Positions 1 to 12,820 of a stretch of 64,000 nucleotides of DNA are shown here, one piece after another. The position numbers and the translations under genes were made by a program. The stretch lies in assembly GCA_951213105.1 (NCBI GenBank), contig OX578137.1:80504104-80568103 (forward strand). Direction: 5' to 3'. The notes under the pieces were generated by a model that was given only the letters and a program-made list of their open reading frames with translations, was not told the DNA's origin and searched no databases. Origin of the DNA: Amaurobius ferox (Eukaryota; Arthropoda; Arachnida; Araneae; Amaurobiidae). The first letter of the stretch is position 1, and every line of letters begins with the position of its first letter.

Positions 1-1403
1 AAAATTAACTTTTCCATGGCATATGCAAACAAAAATAACATAGTCGGTGCTATGTACGAGCGTCGTTTGTTATATTTATGATGGCAATTAAAAATATTCC
101 CCAGTTAATCCCGTTATAATCATAATATTCTAAAATCTTCCATATCTCCAATAAATCTTTTACAAGCATGTGAAGATAAAAATTGCGGTTAAAATAAGTA
201 TTATTCACATTAAGTCATATTAAGTAAAGCAAATTTTATTACATCCGCTTGAAGTCGCATAAATATGACACTGATAAACTTTTGAAAAGTGAAAAATACA
301 AATAAGTATGATATATTTAATGGTTTTCGTCTTTAGCAGTATGAAATCGAACCAATAACTTTCAGCTTAATTTCAGTTTAAAACTGAGGCTCAAAGTTAG
401 ATTACTATATTATGAAGCTATACAATTACGTTAATTATGTTTAAAAGTGTATACTTTATCTTTTACGTGAAAAGTTGTGTAAAGTTTTTAGTAGTTTGAT
501 TTATGCTAAAAATGTGCAATATATTTAAATAGAATTACATTTTTCTTTTCATTGTTGATGCTAACTTTCATGACTGCAAAAACAATTGGCAGTGGCTTTA
601 TTCTGATGGAACTAAAATTGTTTTAAGCGAATAATGTATTTATTGTGGTGGTTTGTCTTCTTAAAAGTGTTTGTAAACGTCTTCTTAAAAATCTTTAAAA
701 CATTAAACCATTTAAATTAGTACCGCCTTTTCATAATAGCTCAAAATATCAAAATAACAACTAAATTATAAGCATAATCTATATATATGTATAGTACATT
801 ATAACCATAACTACTAAATTATAACCATATTCATATCCACTAAATTCTTAAAACTAAGTACCAGATCCGAAATTCAATTATATATTTGAAGACTTTAGAG
901 GACTACAAATTATTTTCTCATGTTTATAACTAATATTTTCATCGCCTGAGATAAACGCATTAGAATCTTGAAAAAATAAAATTTTTCAATCTTCTTGAAT
1001 TTGACAAGGCGCTTCCTCAAGGACTGTAGGAACTTTGTAAAAATAAATTATTGTTCTCTAGAAACTGAATTCTCTACAAAATATTTTTATTACTTAATGA
1101 TTCTATTTATATTTTATAACTTAGAAAGTAAAACGAATGAATGTTAGTAAAGTGAGGCCCAAATTCTCTCGGGCGAAAACATTTTATTTTGTTCGAAAAA
1201 AAGTTCAAAATATTTAAATATTGATATTATATTTATATATTCATAAACTGGTCCAATATTTCTGACAAAACGAGAACAGAGATTCTTAAACTTATTTTTA
1301 ATAGCATTAAATTAGATATTTCAACAGAATATTTTGATTAACAATGTCATTTAGTATGCTATAGAAATTTGCACATGATTGTGAATTTTAAGTTTATTTA
1401 CAT
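1..1403. other. AT-rich intergenic stretch
   Basis: I see only short interrupted frames and homopolymer-rich A+T sequence here. No RNA gene, transposase motif or clear tandem repeat was recognised. Confidence 0.5.
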
Positions 1404-2028
1404 TATACTAGCAGCGATTACCCGGCGTTGCTCGGGATTTACCATGCAAAACTATGATAAAAATTACACCGGAACATATATGGCCGATTGTGATATATTA
1501 CCGCTGAATGTATCGCATTTTAGGGATGTTTAAATAAAAGTAAAGTTGGAAAGTGTTTCATAATCAATGCTTTATGCATGATTGATCTTTCTTGTGACTT
1601 ATTAATTACTTTTCGTAAGCCTGTGAGAAATAAACCATGGTGATAGTTTCCATTTAAAACCATATCTCAAACCTGAGATTTTCAAAAGTGTCTAATACGT
1701 TCAATAAACTCCCACAAAACTCAGAGATTTAATTGACTTTCACTTTTTAAAAATACAATGTCCAACCTTTTTCGTTGTGAATCATGGAGTTAGAGAGTAG
1801 AACTCCTAGGGAAAATATCGTTTTTTACTAATATCTCGAGAACCACTATCGTTGAGACCGGTCGTAGAGACTCGAAACATGGACTATGTTTTAAATGAGG
1901 CGATTTCAAGACTACCAAGACAAATTTCATGAAATTCGGTTCAGCCGTTCTCCAGTTATGGTGGATCATACATACATACATACATACATACACACATATA
2001 CACTTTTCTTCTTTATATATATAGATAC
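1404..2028 (+). repeat. Dispersed R1-type repeat, short variant with CATA tail
   Basis: The copy opens with TACTAGCAGCGATTACCCGG followed by CGTTGCTCGGG. Around 1546-1605 it carries the block that ends longer R1 copies elsewhere in the window (GGAAAGTGTTTCATAATCAA, then a GCATGATTGATC hairpin). It closes with a phrase resembling AAATTCGGTTCAGCCGTTCT, a (CATA)n run and TATATATAGAT. No reading frame is maintained, so this is a non-coding dispersed repeat. Its transposon class is not determined. Confidence 0.65.
1967..1996. repeat. (CATA)n microsatellite
   Basis: About six CATA units pass into CACACATATA. The run lies just inside the 3' end of the R1-type repeat and is probably part of it. Confidence 0.8.
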
Positions 2029-3576
2029 TCTGTATGAAGATCGGGTATGCTGTTAATCTCTAATAAATGTAAACATAACTGGCTGTTTTGTTTCTCATAT
2101 TTTGTCTAGGATTGTTGCCTAATAAAAAAAAGGATTCCTTGACGGTGAAAAGGCAAAACAAAAATTTGATTTTAACGGCCATATAAAATTTAATATTGAA
2201 AAGAGTATAAGTGGTTCTGTGATAGGTAGTTGATGAAAATTTACAAAGGATTTTATTATAGTTTAATCTGTGCGTTAAACCCTACTGGGTTTAACAATAT
2301 AAACAATTTAAGTAAATTGAAACTGTAAACAGGAAAATGGGTTAAACTTATAATAATATGATGCATCCTATTCAATATATATATAACTTAATAAGAATAT
2401 TTAGAAAAGAATTTATATAAAGAATTTATATAATAATTTTTATATAGAAAATGGTATTTAAACGTTGTACCAAAAAGCATACAAGCTGTCACTTTAATTT
2501 TTGAAGTCCAAATTCAATGCTATGTTAAAACCTCTAGCTTTTTACTAAAAGGTTTTTCCGATAATATCCCATAATGTAAGTTTATTTTTACAAAGTATTA
2601 GAATTTTAAGTTCAATATGAACTACAACATATTTATGTATCATAATATTTTCAAACAACCGCAGCTAAATATAAATTCACTTAAAACTTAAAGTGCTCTG
2701 GGGAAAATACTACCGAAAAATAATTACCTCATTGATATGCAGGAATATCGGTTGTTTAAATTATAATGGCGATTAAGAACATAACAGAGATAATGTCATT
2801 GCATGCGTAATAAAGCAAAACCCTCCATCGCTTTGAGTAATTTGTTTCACTTCTCGCAATAATAATTCACGTCAGAATAAGTATTATGTGCATTAAGTGA
2901 TCTTAAGAAAGTAAAATGTATTGATCCCCTTGAGATCACATAAGCATGACACTAAAAACCCATTAAAGAGAGAAAAAAATGTTAGTTTGATAAATTAACC
3001 CTTTATTTACTTTTCTCCTTTAAAATGGGTGCATCGCTAAGAGTTATATTTTATGTTGTGGTTGGCGTAAAAGCTCTGCAGACCATTTAAGAAGGCGAAT
3101 TCCTTTGATTTCTAATTGGATTGAATTATATTTTTGTTTAAAAGTAAATGTTTTTCACGAAATATAGGATAGCGCATATTTTTTTAAGTCTAAACGTAAA
3201 TTTCCAGGAATTTGTAATATCAATTTTTGATCCTACTTTATATAAATATACTAGTACCATTTTTATTCTACCTCAATAATTGGCTTGACAAATATTTACC
3301 AAATTAAAACAGCTGAAGTAAAAATTTGAATATATATATAATTTCCAAAATGTTTAAACCCGAAGGCCAAAAATGATACAAACCAAAAATGCAATTCCGA
3401 TAAAATTAATTTGTATATACATTATTTCATTATTTAAATCGGAAAAGGTTTAATAAAAATCGTCTGTTGTATAAGCGCATTTGATTTAAATTCAAGCAAC
3501 GTGATATAATTTTTATAAATAAATTTATGAAAAAAGTATCGTTTTCATAATGCGATTTCTATGAGAGGTTCGTTTT
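2029..3576. other. AT-rich intergenic stretch
   Basis: There is no recognisable gene or named repeat. The stretch contains poly-A/T runs and scattered stop codons in all frames. Confidence 0.45.
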
Positions 3577-4757
3577 AACACTTTCCAGCATATTTGAAAA
3601 GTAGACTTTGTTAATGCTGTCTGTCTGTCTGACCTTTCGCACGATAACTGTCGTAAAATGACTTTATCAAAATGAAATTTTAGTATGTTGTTGAGAGACG
3701 GTCTGTAGAACATATGGGAATGTAAATGAATAATATCAATCAAATAGTTTTGGATTTAAAAATGTTTTGGGTGGCTGAAAAAGTGAAATACATTGAACCC
3801 TATGAGATATAATTTTTCAAACATGTTTTAACTGAGTTAAAATTTACAATTTGCTTCGAAAATTTCAAGAAATATTCAACTTATCCCATAAGATATATAA
3901 AAAAATTTCAGTAAACATGTTCGGTATATTTTTAAAATAAAAATTAAAATAATAATTACAACCATATAAAATAAAATTTAGAATCTATTTTTTTCCAGTG
4001 TAAAAATCGTGATTTTTAAAGTTCTTTTATATTTATATTTAGTGTTTCATCCGTCCTAAAACCAGTTTTTGCGTATTTTCTGTGCATCTATATTTTGTGC
4101 CGATGCAATCACATCATCTTTTTGGTTTAAATCATCAGCAAACTTCTATTATTTGTACAACGAAGCTTACTTTTAATGAATGCTGAAATTGTACAAAAAA
4201 TTTTACGATGAGTTGTATAAGAATTGCTGAATTTTTCTCACTCAACATTATTTAAATCTGAAGTCTAGAGTAAAATATATATGTTTTGATATATTCGGTG
4301 ATATAGTTATATATCCGTTGTTCTTACATAGGGAGCCAGACGATGGTGATTTATATATCGATGACGTCATTTGAATAAAATTAAACTCTATCAGTGGAGT
4401 TCGAAAATTTTAAATATAATAAATTGTAGTACTGTGATAATTTAAAATATATTAGCGCTTAATATGTCGGATTTTAGAGGTGTTGAAATAAAATTGCATT
4501 TGAGTAAGAAAGTGTTTCATAATCAATGCTGTATGCATTATTGTTCTTTCTTCTTATTAATATCCCTACAACCACTTGTCCTAGAAACTCTAAATATGGA
4601 CTAAATTAAGTAAGGTTATTATAATGCTACTCACAAAATTTCAATGAAATTGGGTGCAACCGTTCTCCCATGAAGATGAGACAAACACCCAGGCAAAAGC
4701 ATACACACACTCAAACATACACTCAAACACATTGATTTTCAAAATTATTTATAGAGA
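3577..4757 (+). repeat. R1 dispersed repeat, long copy
   Basis: Starts with AACACTTTCCAGC and an imperfect palindrome, then a (TCTG)n run near 3617 and the conserved phrase on CGATAACTGTCGTAAAATGA. It continues through the common R1 body, including a perfect TGACGTCA palindrome at 4362-4369. Near 4511 it reaches GAAAGTGTTTCATAATCAAT and ends with a CACA/CAAACATA-rich tail and TTATAGAGAT. The body matches at least seven other copies in the window. No coding capacity is visible. Confidence 0.75.
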
Positions 4758-4769
4758 TGAATAAAAATA

Positions 4770-6174
4770 TACTCACGGATAATGAAAGTTGCGCACCACG
4801 AAGGAAGCATAGGATGGAACTGGAATTTTATTGATGGAAGGATACAGATGAATGATTACACATGATCACAAAAACAGCGCAGAAGAACGCGTACAGAAGG
4901 AGCTGTAGTACACAGTCCGGTCATCCTCAATAGCACGTTGCACCGCCTCGTGCTGCGATACAAGCAGCAAAATGGTCCGGCATGATGTCGAATAGACGCC
5001 TCATGTTTTACTGCCGCAGACGAGTCCACATATGTTGGACGTTACGTTCAAAATCCCGAAGATTGAGGCTGCGAGGCAGCTGGTGTTTCAACTGGTCCCA
5101 CACATGCTCGATAGGGGATAGGTCTCGAGAGAACGCAGGCCCTGGAAGTGTCTGGACATGACTCAAGCAGGCCTGGTCGACCCTAGCCGCGTGCGACCAG
5201 GCATTAACCTGCTGGAATTGCACACCTGGAATCCCAGCAACGAATGGGGGAACATGTGGCCGTAGAATCTCATCCACGTACTACTGACCCGTCAACGTTC
5301 CAGATACAACTATTACAGCGGATCGGCTGTCGTTGGCTATGGCTGTCCAGGCCATAATGCCTGCAGTGTGACTGGTGTGGCCCTCGATAAGGAGGTTATG
5401 ATTGGGGCGTTGTGCAGGGGACTACCATACCCTGGCACGCTTATCATTGGTCTCCAAAACGAAGCGGCACTCATCGCTAAACACCATACATCGCCAATTT
5501 GTGGCGTTCCCCATTGCTCTGGGCCGTTACCACTGCAACCGGAGTCGCCGATGTTCCCATGTGAACGGTAGCACACGTAAGGGACGCTGAAATCGCAGAT
5601 TCACCTCCTTCAGGCGTCTAGATATCGTTTGTGGGTACACAGGAGTCGCTATGTGTGCCTATATTGCGGATCGGGTCGCCGTGGGCTCTGTACGTGTCTA
5701 CCGCACTATCATTCGATCCTCTCTATTCGTAGTATGCCTGTTCCGTCCAGAGCCGGTCCTCCTATTGTGGGTGGCGACCAGTGCCCACAATACCGTCGTA
5801 CGGTATAGTCTGAACTAGCCACGTGACGGGCTATTCGGCGCGCTGACCACCTTGCGGTTTTCAGCCCGATGATCAGGTCTTTCTCGAAGTTCGTCAGTTG
5901 CATATATCGACATTTCTGGTATTTGCCCACCGTTTTTTCACTCCGTACACGTGCCTGCATCGTCCTAAGCTTCTCACATTGATGGGGCTTTGACTACATG
6001 CCGGTTTAAAAGGCCTCTGGCTCATTCTTGCAGCTCCACTCACGGGTGGACGGTCATGCGCTATCACACCAGACTGGGATTATTTGCATACCAGCCCGCC
6101 TTCTAGCTAGTTACATCATTTCGCGGTTGTACCATGTTTTCTTCTTGGTGCGCAACTTTCATTGTCCGTGAGTG
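4770..6174 (-). mobile_element. Tc1-like DNA transposon A (decayed, about 1.4 kb)
   Basis: Terminal inverted repeats of about 30 bp bound the element. The left end reads ACTCACGGATAATGAAAGTT then GCGCACCACGAAG. The right end, read inward on the other strand, begins CACTCACGGACAATGAAAGT then TGCGCACCAAGAAG. TA dinucleotides lie just outside both ends, the expected target duplication of the superfamily. The size fits Tc1-like elements. A broken transposase gene on the minus strand fills the interior. The element lies immediately downstream of an R1 copy. Confidence 0.9.
5008..5960 (-). pseudogene. Tc1-like transposase pseudogene (element A)
   Basis: Translation of the minus strand gives an N-terminal helix-turn-helix region with FEKDLIIGLKTARWSARRIA. 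A middle piece in another frame contains VFSDECRF, the first catalytic Asp block. The C-terminal piece contains LSPIEHVWDQL, which keeps the catalytic Glu. The second Asp block, normally QQDNA, reads QQVNA, so that Asp is replaced by Val. I count 32 residues from it to the Glu instead of the usual 34. Frameshifts and stops separate the three pieces. The family cuts and pastes DNA at TA sites; this copy cannot encode an active enzyme. Confidence 0.88.
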
Positions 6175-6176
6175 TA

Positions 6177-8159
6177 TCAACCACTTTGATAAAAAATATA
6201 CTTCATAAAGAAACTCGTCTCTTAAAGAAAGTTCTATTTTCCCCTTAAAACCAGTTGATCTCTTTATAATTTTTATATCCTGAATCTAACGGAGATTTAT
6301 CTTACAGTTTTTCTCAGACAGAGTAGCGTATTTTTATATTTATATGTACAGTTTTTTTCTTTCTTCCCAAAATTTAATCATATTTACCTGTTACAAGAAT
6401 CCAATACTTTTATAGAAAATATACTCTATTTACTATTTTTAATTTCTTATTTCGGGAAAGCAATACAAAGAATATTTTTTTCAAAATTTTCTAAATCAAG
6501 ATTTTGGTAATATTACATGTTTTAAGATTGAAATGTTTTTATAGCTTTATGTCCTATAACCGAATGTATTAAAATCGGAAACGAGTCTGTCAGAATAAGT
6601 CTTGTAGTTGAGCCCATATCAGAAAATGAGCGTTTGTGGTAAGTAATGCGTGTAAATGGTAATAAAATAATACCACAATTCATCCTATTGTCTCAAATTC
6701 CTCCGCTTGGCTAACTGTTACCGACTTGGAAATATAATTCTTGCCTTTGAATTTGAGTCATTTGCATCTATAAAATGTGTTATTTTTGCACTTTTAAGAA
6801 GATGTTTATATTGCTAAACATGTTATTTAAATGTTTTACTGTCATTGTATGTTACGATTACCGCAGCCCCAAACCGATATATTCAATGGATTTGCCGTTG
6901 AATAAAATTGTGAACAATTATTAGTAGTCTCACCATTAAGAGGTTGTCCTTTAAAGGATAAAGCAATAGTTGATTTTTTTTGTTGTTCAAAATAATTGGT
7001 ATATAATTCAGGTATCGCTTGTGTCTCACAGTTTTATATACTTATTAGTGATAGGTTAGTGAGCTTCAAAATATTTCGCAACAATCAAACAGCGTAATAC
7101 GTAATACAATTTCAGATTTATTTTAACGACTATGAAAATTGTTGGATGACGCACATTAGAAACACATTTCATTATACACACTTTTGAAAAGGCTAAAATT
7201 TGAAATAGGTTTTGGAAAGTGGTTCAAGCGTTCATTTGGTGCTTAATTTACTTTGGAGATTGTGATTCAAAGTAAGAGCTGGATTATAAAAATATATAAG
7301 GACATTTATTACTTAAAGGAAATTACACTGTTTGATCTTTCAATAAAAATAGACTTACGTTTTCAATTCTTTAAATTGTGTGAAATATTTTGTGCCCAAA
7401 TATGTAGTAATTGTAATTTGTGAAATTAATCTTCAAAGTGACTAATTTATTTTACTTTAAGAAAAAAGAATCTTACTTGCAAAACATGTGAACTGAACAA
7501 TATATTATTTAAAACAAATAAAAATTATTTTAAATTGTATTTAATTTTATTTCTACAAAAAGGTGTTTTTCGCCTTTACGAATTTATTACGTATTTCTTG
7601 GACGGCGGTAACAACGCAACCATTGAAGTTTGCATAAATATCATATTAAGAGTTATTTTTGTTTTAAATATACTCTATACTTTAATAAACCGTTTGTATT
7701 CAGCTGTTGGTCTGTCTATGGCCTCTGGAAGTCACAGGATTCGATAAAATCCCCCTCTTCCCCACAAATGTAAATGGCGACGTCTATAAATGTATTCCCC
7801 CGAGCATTATCATGTACAAGACCGGTTCACTAAGCTGCCTTTCAATATTTGATATTTTATGAACGTATTTTGAAGCGCGTCAATGACAAATGTTAACCAG
7901 TAAAAGTAATATTGGTGTTTTTCATATTTACTAATTGCAGAGTTTTTTTTTTTAGTTTTGCGTTTTCATTCTACATCACAATGTGTAAGGTAATTTTGAT
8001 TTAAATAAAAATAACGTTTGATTTTATATTAGCATTGGATAATTAACTTCAATTTATTAATTTTACAATAATTGGAACATTGAGTTTTAAGATTTGCGTA
8101 TGGGTTGAAAAATATTTCAAAAATAATTTGAAATTCGTTATAATTTCTCATGTTTAAAG
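6177..8159. other. AT-rich intergenic stretch
   Basis: No gene was recognised. The segment at 7670-7850 has a diverged relative at about 24770-24950. A short near-palindrome, AAAGGTGTTTTTCGCCTTTA at 7559, recurs inverted near 44585 and 45125. Confidence 0.45.
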
Positions 8160-8927
8160 GATGTGTTTGTGTCATTCTAGACCCTCCATAAGCACCCAAT
8201 AACCTAGAAGACGGAATGTTTACAAACTTATAACATCTAACACGGGACAGAACACAGCGGATTTGTATTTTCGATCTACCCGTGGAGTAGAAAAATGATT
8301 TTTTGACAAGTATTTCTTGGATCTCCAGAAGCTCCCCCAGTGACCTTAAGACAAAATATTTGAACACATATTGTATCGTCAGCGAGACAGATACTAATGA
8401 TGCCATATATTTTCGATTTCTTCCCTGGGAGGAAAATGGGATTTTTGTTCAGAAGGTCTGAGGATGATTAGGCTGATTCAGCCCAAGGAATGATTGGGCT
8501 GAGTCTATGCACACATATAGTATCATCAACGAGCCAGACCCTAATACAGCCATATTTTCGATATCTTCCCCGGGGGAGAAGAAAATGAGGTTTTTGATAA
8601 GTCTTTCCAGTCTTTTCAGACGGCCCCATTGACACGGCTAAATCTTTGCACACGTACAGTATCGTTAGCGGAGCCACATTTGTGTATTTTAAACCGGAAA
8701 AGAAAAGGGGAATTCAATAAGTGATTCCAGTCTTTGCAGACGGCGCCCGGTGACACGGTTGAATCTTTGTACACTCATAGTATCGTCAACGGGACATACC
8801 TTAACGGTACTCTGGGGAAGAAGGAAATATGATTTTTGTGGTTTCGTGATTTTGTGGTTTTCAGCTTCTGAACATTATTTTCAGTCTTTTCAGAAGGCCT
8901 CGGTGATTTAGCTGAATCTTTCCACAC

Positions 8928-8991
<64 letters not shown>

Positions 8992-9720
8992 TCAACGGGA
9001 CAGACTTTAATGTAGCCATATTTCGATTTCTTCTCCGGGAAAGAGAAAATATTATTTTTGGTAGGTCTTTCTAGTCTTTGCAGAAGACCCCGGTGACTTA
9101 GCTTAATTTTTGTACACTTATAGTATCGTCACGGCAATGAACCCTAACAAAACCGTGCTTCCTATTCCTTCCCCGGAGAAGAACAAAATGGAGTTCCCGC
9201 TAAGTATTTCTGGCCTTTTCGGAAGGCACTCGGCGACTTAGATGTACCTCTGCACACTTATAGTATTGTCACTGGGACAGACACTAACGGCATCATATTT
9301 TCAATTTCTTCCCCGGGAAGAATAATATGAGGTTTACAATTATTTTTTCACACCCCAGTGATTTGGCTGAATCTTTATACTCTTATAGTATCGTCAATAG
9401 AAAAACCTAAACGGAGCCATATTTTCGATTTCTTCTCCGATAATATAAACATTAAGACTTTTGATAAGTCTTCCAGGTCTTTTCAGAAAATCCCTAATGT
9501 CTTGGCTGAATCTTTGCACATTTATAGTATTTCACGACACAGAACTTAACGGAGCCGGATTCTCGATTTTCCCCTTGGAGTTGGAGAAAATGATGTGTTC
9601 GGATATTTTTTCAGATCATCCAGAAGCCTACGAGTGACTTCTAAAACTGAAGAACTGAAACTTTGCACGGTTATAGAATCGACCACGAAACGGAACCTAA
9701 CTGAGCAAATTTTTTAATAA
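8160..9720. repeat. Degenerate tandem satellite, monomer about 130 bp
   Basis: A phrase like TATAGTATCGTCAACGGGAC recurs near 8368, 8516, 8656, 8776, 8988, 9120, 9259, 9385, 9522 and 9671. A second phrase like TTCGATTTCTTCCCCGGG recurs with the same spacing. The steps are mostly 120-150 bp, with one longer step explained by an inserted (AT)n run. About eleven diverged monomers are present. The short open frames inside are by-products of the repeat. No coding function is suggested. Confidence 0.85.
8931..8989. repeat. (AT)n microsatellite
   Basis: An almost pure AT/TA run of nearly 60 bp expanded inside one satellite monomer. Confidence 0.95.
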
Positions 9721-10194
9721 GATGGCTATGTTTTATGCTAAACTGAATACATTGTTAAGAAAAATAAACCTCATCGCAACTTTAATTTTTGGAGTATTAG
9801 TTTTTTCCGTCTTGGACAGGTTTAAATATTAGTATTAAAATTAATATCATTGAGAATTGCTCCGATAATTCAACTACCTTTCGACAGTGTAACTACTCTT
9901 TTCATTTAGCAGAAAATCTTATAAAAGTTTTAGTCTATGGACATTGTAAAATAAATCAATATGATTGATCATGAATTCTGTAATAATCTGTCTAGACTGA
10001 ATTTTCAGACACTTCAATAATAGTATTCGGAAATTGAAAACAATTAGAGAAGCAATCAGGAAAACCAATCTCAATTGTCATGAAAACCCTTTATAATATG
10101 TTTCGGTAATTTATGCAATAGAAATATTTATAGATTATATATATAGATTAACTATAGTTCTTGTCGTATTGCTTCACCATTTAGAACTATTTTA
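9721..10194. other. AT-rich stretch without recognised feature
   Basis: Only short, stop-rich frames are seen between the satellite and the next repeat fragment. Confidence 0.4.
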
Positions 10195-10285
10195 TACCCC
10201 ACTAGAAATACATGACATTGCTCGGGAGCTGAAGTACAAAATTCTGATTAAAATTACACTAGGATATAAACTATTTTGCAAAAAT
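10195..10285 (+). repeat. R1-type 5' end fragment
   Basis: It carries CCCACTAGAAATACATGACA then TTGCTCGGGAG and an AAAATTCTGATTAAAATTAC phrase. This is a degraded match to the opening of the repeat at 1404. Confidence 0.5.
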
Positions 10286-10523
10286 ATATGCACACATAAA
10301 AATTGTGGTACAGCCACGAAACTCGGCATGCAAATGTCGTTTTAAGAGTTATGCAAATGATCAAACTGTCAGCGCCAATGATGGCAGCACCAAGAGCTCA
10401 TGCAAAGTGCATTAGAACGAATCATCTTGAAGTATTTAAAAAGAGCGGTGTTACGACTCTCGGATAAATGGGACTGGATTTTCTGCTTTGATATTACAAG
10501 TTGTATACACAGATTCCTTTGAG

Positions 10524-12820
10524 ATGTACCCGACGGAACTACGAACAAATGTCGAATTTAGAGAGAGGTGGCATCATAGGTCTAAGGGAAACTGGCTGAT
10601 CCAACAGAGGTGTCATGGTGCTTTATGACATTATGAGTGCGAAACACGACATTTTTCATTTCGTTCCGAAAACATGCTCTTTCGGAAGCCATTTTTATTC
10701 CAAGGTTTTAATTCTGTATGAGTTTGCACTTTTCATACTGAAAGCGTGGGATCTCGCTCCTGCAGATGTTCCGAAGTAATTTCTTACTTCTTTAATTATT
10801 GCGCAGGGCATTGGTTTCGATTCTGCAGACAGTGACGCGACAATGCCGCGCGAAGCCGTTAGATGCTTCTGTTTATTTCGTGCATGAAGTTGAAGGTCGA
10901 AGTGGCCTGGATTTCACTTTTAACAGTAGTACGGCTCTCTTGGCCCTGAGTTTTCGTTGGAGAAGGAGCTTGCATTTCTCGCTCCTGGAAAATTCGGACA
11001 TAAAGGAATTTACGACCCAACGGTCAATTTTGTGTTTTCGGATTATAACTTCGATTCGGAAGGAATCTTATAATCCGAGTGGGCCAAGACAATTATTTTA
11101 ATTCAAAATTATTAATTTTCTCATTTATTTATTTCAGATCTAAATTTCGGAAAGTCCTGGAAGTTGAGAAAAGGGATTAGAACGCGATGACGTCCGGTAG
11201 GACAGGATTGTGGAACCATTCTAAGGAGTCGTTTGGTGACTCCATTTGAGTTTCGGCATTGTTTTGGACGTTCTACGGTCGAGATGTGCGTACAGCTAAA
11301 GTATTTGGATCATTGGATCATTTCCATAAATCCCAGAGTGAATTTACTCTGCAAGAATTCAACCAGTGCGTGTATGTGATAGACCCTTACGGTGGTGCTG
11401 AATTCAGATCTTCAGTGTTAGTCGTGCCGCTCTAAATGAGAGCATTTTTGATCTTGAAAGGAATGAACCGATATCTGGTTCTGGTAACGTGAATTATTAC
11501 TAAAAGTGAAATCTTCTTTAATATTCAAAATCCTCAAAATGAATATGGTTGGTTCTCCAATTAATTTCAATGAGAAATGTCGTGTGTCAATTTGTGTGAA
11601 AAAAATATATTATTACATCCTTGAGATCGTATCTATACATTTTCCAAAAAGGCCAAATGTTATATTTCTATATTTAGTTCAAAAGAATGGGCTGAAGGCT
11701 TAATGTTGAATGACTTAATGTTTCTATATTTTCATAATATATATATTTAGATATTTAAATAAAAAAGGTTAATATTGAGATTATTTTTGACTCATGTTTT
11801 CCCAACTTGATGATGTTTCCTTCTTGAGTGCCTGTGCGTCCAGTTTACATTTTGTAGGCCTGGGCAGCCGGACCTGGAGTTAATGCATAAATCACAACGC
11901 AAAGCTAATCTGTAGTACTTAATATCCAATTTACTTCATTTGTGTGATCCTTTATTTCTCTGTCACACATATTAATATTTGTGTATTGTGTGTGCGCCCT
12001 CTTCCCTCCGTGACATGTGATGCCATGTCCTTTTTCACTGTGACAGAGGTATCAATCGACATGAAGGTCAGAGCGATATGGTAGTTGCTTGGTGTTTTCA
12101 CCAGTGGATCAGAGAAGGCAGATGTAATCGTCACAGAGGCTCTGGGTGCCCCAGACAGACAAATGCTTACGAAGATCGTACAGTCTGGAGAGGAGCCACG
12201 TCCATATCAATTCTGTTACTATCAGCCACTAAAAAGAATTTCGGCATCCTCTATGAATCCTAAATCAACATTCGGAGGTGACCGTCTATTCGGAGACAGC
12301 TGACAGAAGGTGGAATTAAGTGTCGATGTCCATTAAAGCGCTAACCACTGACCCCTCAACATAGGTATATAATTCTGGATTGGTGCCGAGCGTGGTCAAC
12401 CAGCAAAAGCAGATTGGGGCCATGTCGTCTTTTGCGAAGAATCCCACTCCTTTATCAGTGCTTATAACCGCCGCATACGTATGTGGAAGAGGACTGCCCA
12501 GCGTTTTGATCCAGCATTTTTTGTCGTGCAGTGCATGGCTATCATATGTGGTGTGACAGTCTGAGAAGCCAACACGTGGGACAGTCAATCTGCTCTAGTT
12601 GTGTTTCAATCCAATCTGATGACTTACTGGTATGACGACAATACTCTGCAGCCGATTGTTCTTCCTATGCTATCAAGCTGACCAAGTTCTATTTGCCAAC
12701 ATAACAGTGCTCGACCGCATACTGCACGGCTTTACAAAACTATGGCCATTTAGGTCAACATACCTATCACTAATGGAAGACATCTGGGACATGCTGGGAT
12801 GTCAATTGCCCCCTTATTAA
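10524..12820 (+). pseudogene. Tc1-like transposase pseudogene (element B, copy 1)
   Basis: The first exon-like block gives ERGGIIGLRETG, a stop, then SNRG, a Tc1 N-terminal helix-turn-helix signature. After the insertion the frame gives SDMVVAWCFHQWIREGRCNR. Further on, DWGHVVFCEESHSFIS replaces the usual FSDESRF, so the first Asp has become Glu. The second catalytic block reads QHNSARPHTARL, with Asp changed to Asn. The C-terminus reads MEDIWDMLGCQL in place of PIEHIWDML. Several frameshifts and stops are present. The gene is dead. Confidence 0.85.
10613..12043. mobile_element. Unidentified 1.4-kb insertion within Tc1-B
   Basis: This segment interrupts otherwise continuous transposase sequence. 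ACAGAGGTGTCA lies at its left border and ACAGAGGTATCA at its right, as expected for a target-site duplication of 8-12 bp. The interior is clearly less AT-rich around 10790-11480 than its surroundings. A frame at 10799-11101 is open for 100 residues, but I do not recognise it. The ends show only weak inverted similarity, so the class (hAT-like, LTR or other) is undecided. Confidence 0.5.

Noticed and set aside
5368..5590. Plus-strand frames within Tc1-like element A
   Set aside because: They are antisense shadows of the transposase remnant.
8029..8677. Genes on the minus strand (frames of 125 and 69 codons)
   Set aside because: The 69-codon frame lies inside satellite monomers. The 125-codon frame straddles the satellite edge, has no protein motif, and its peptide follows the repeat phrases.
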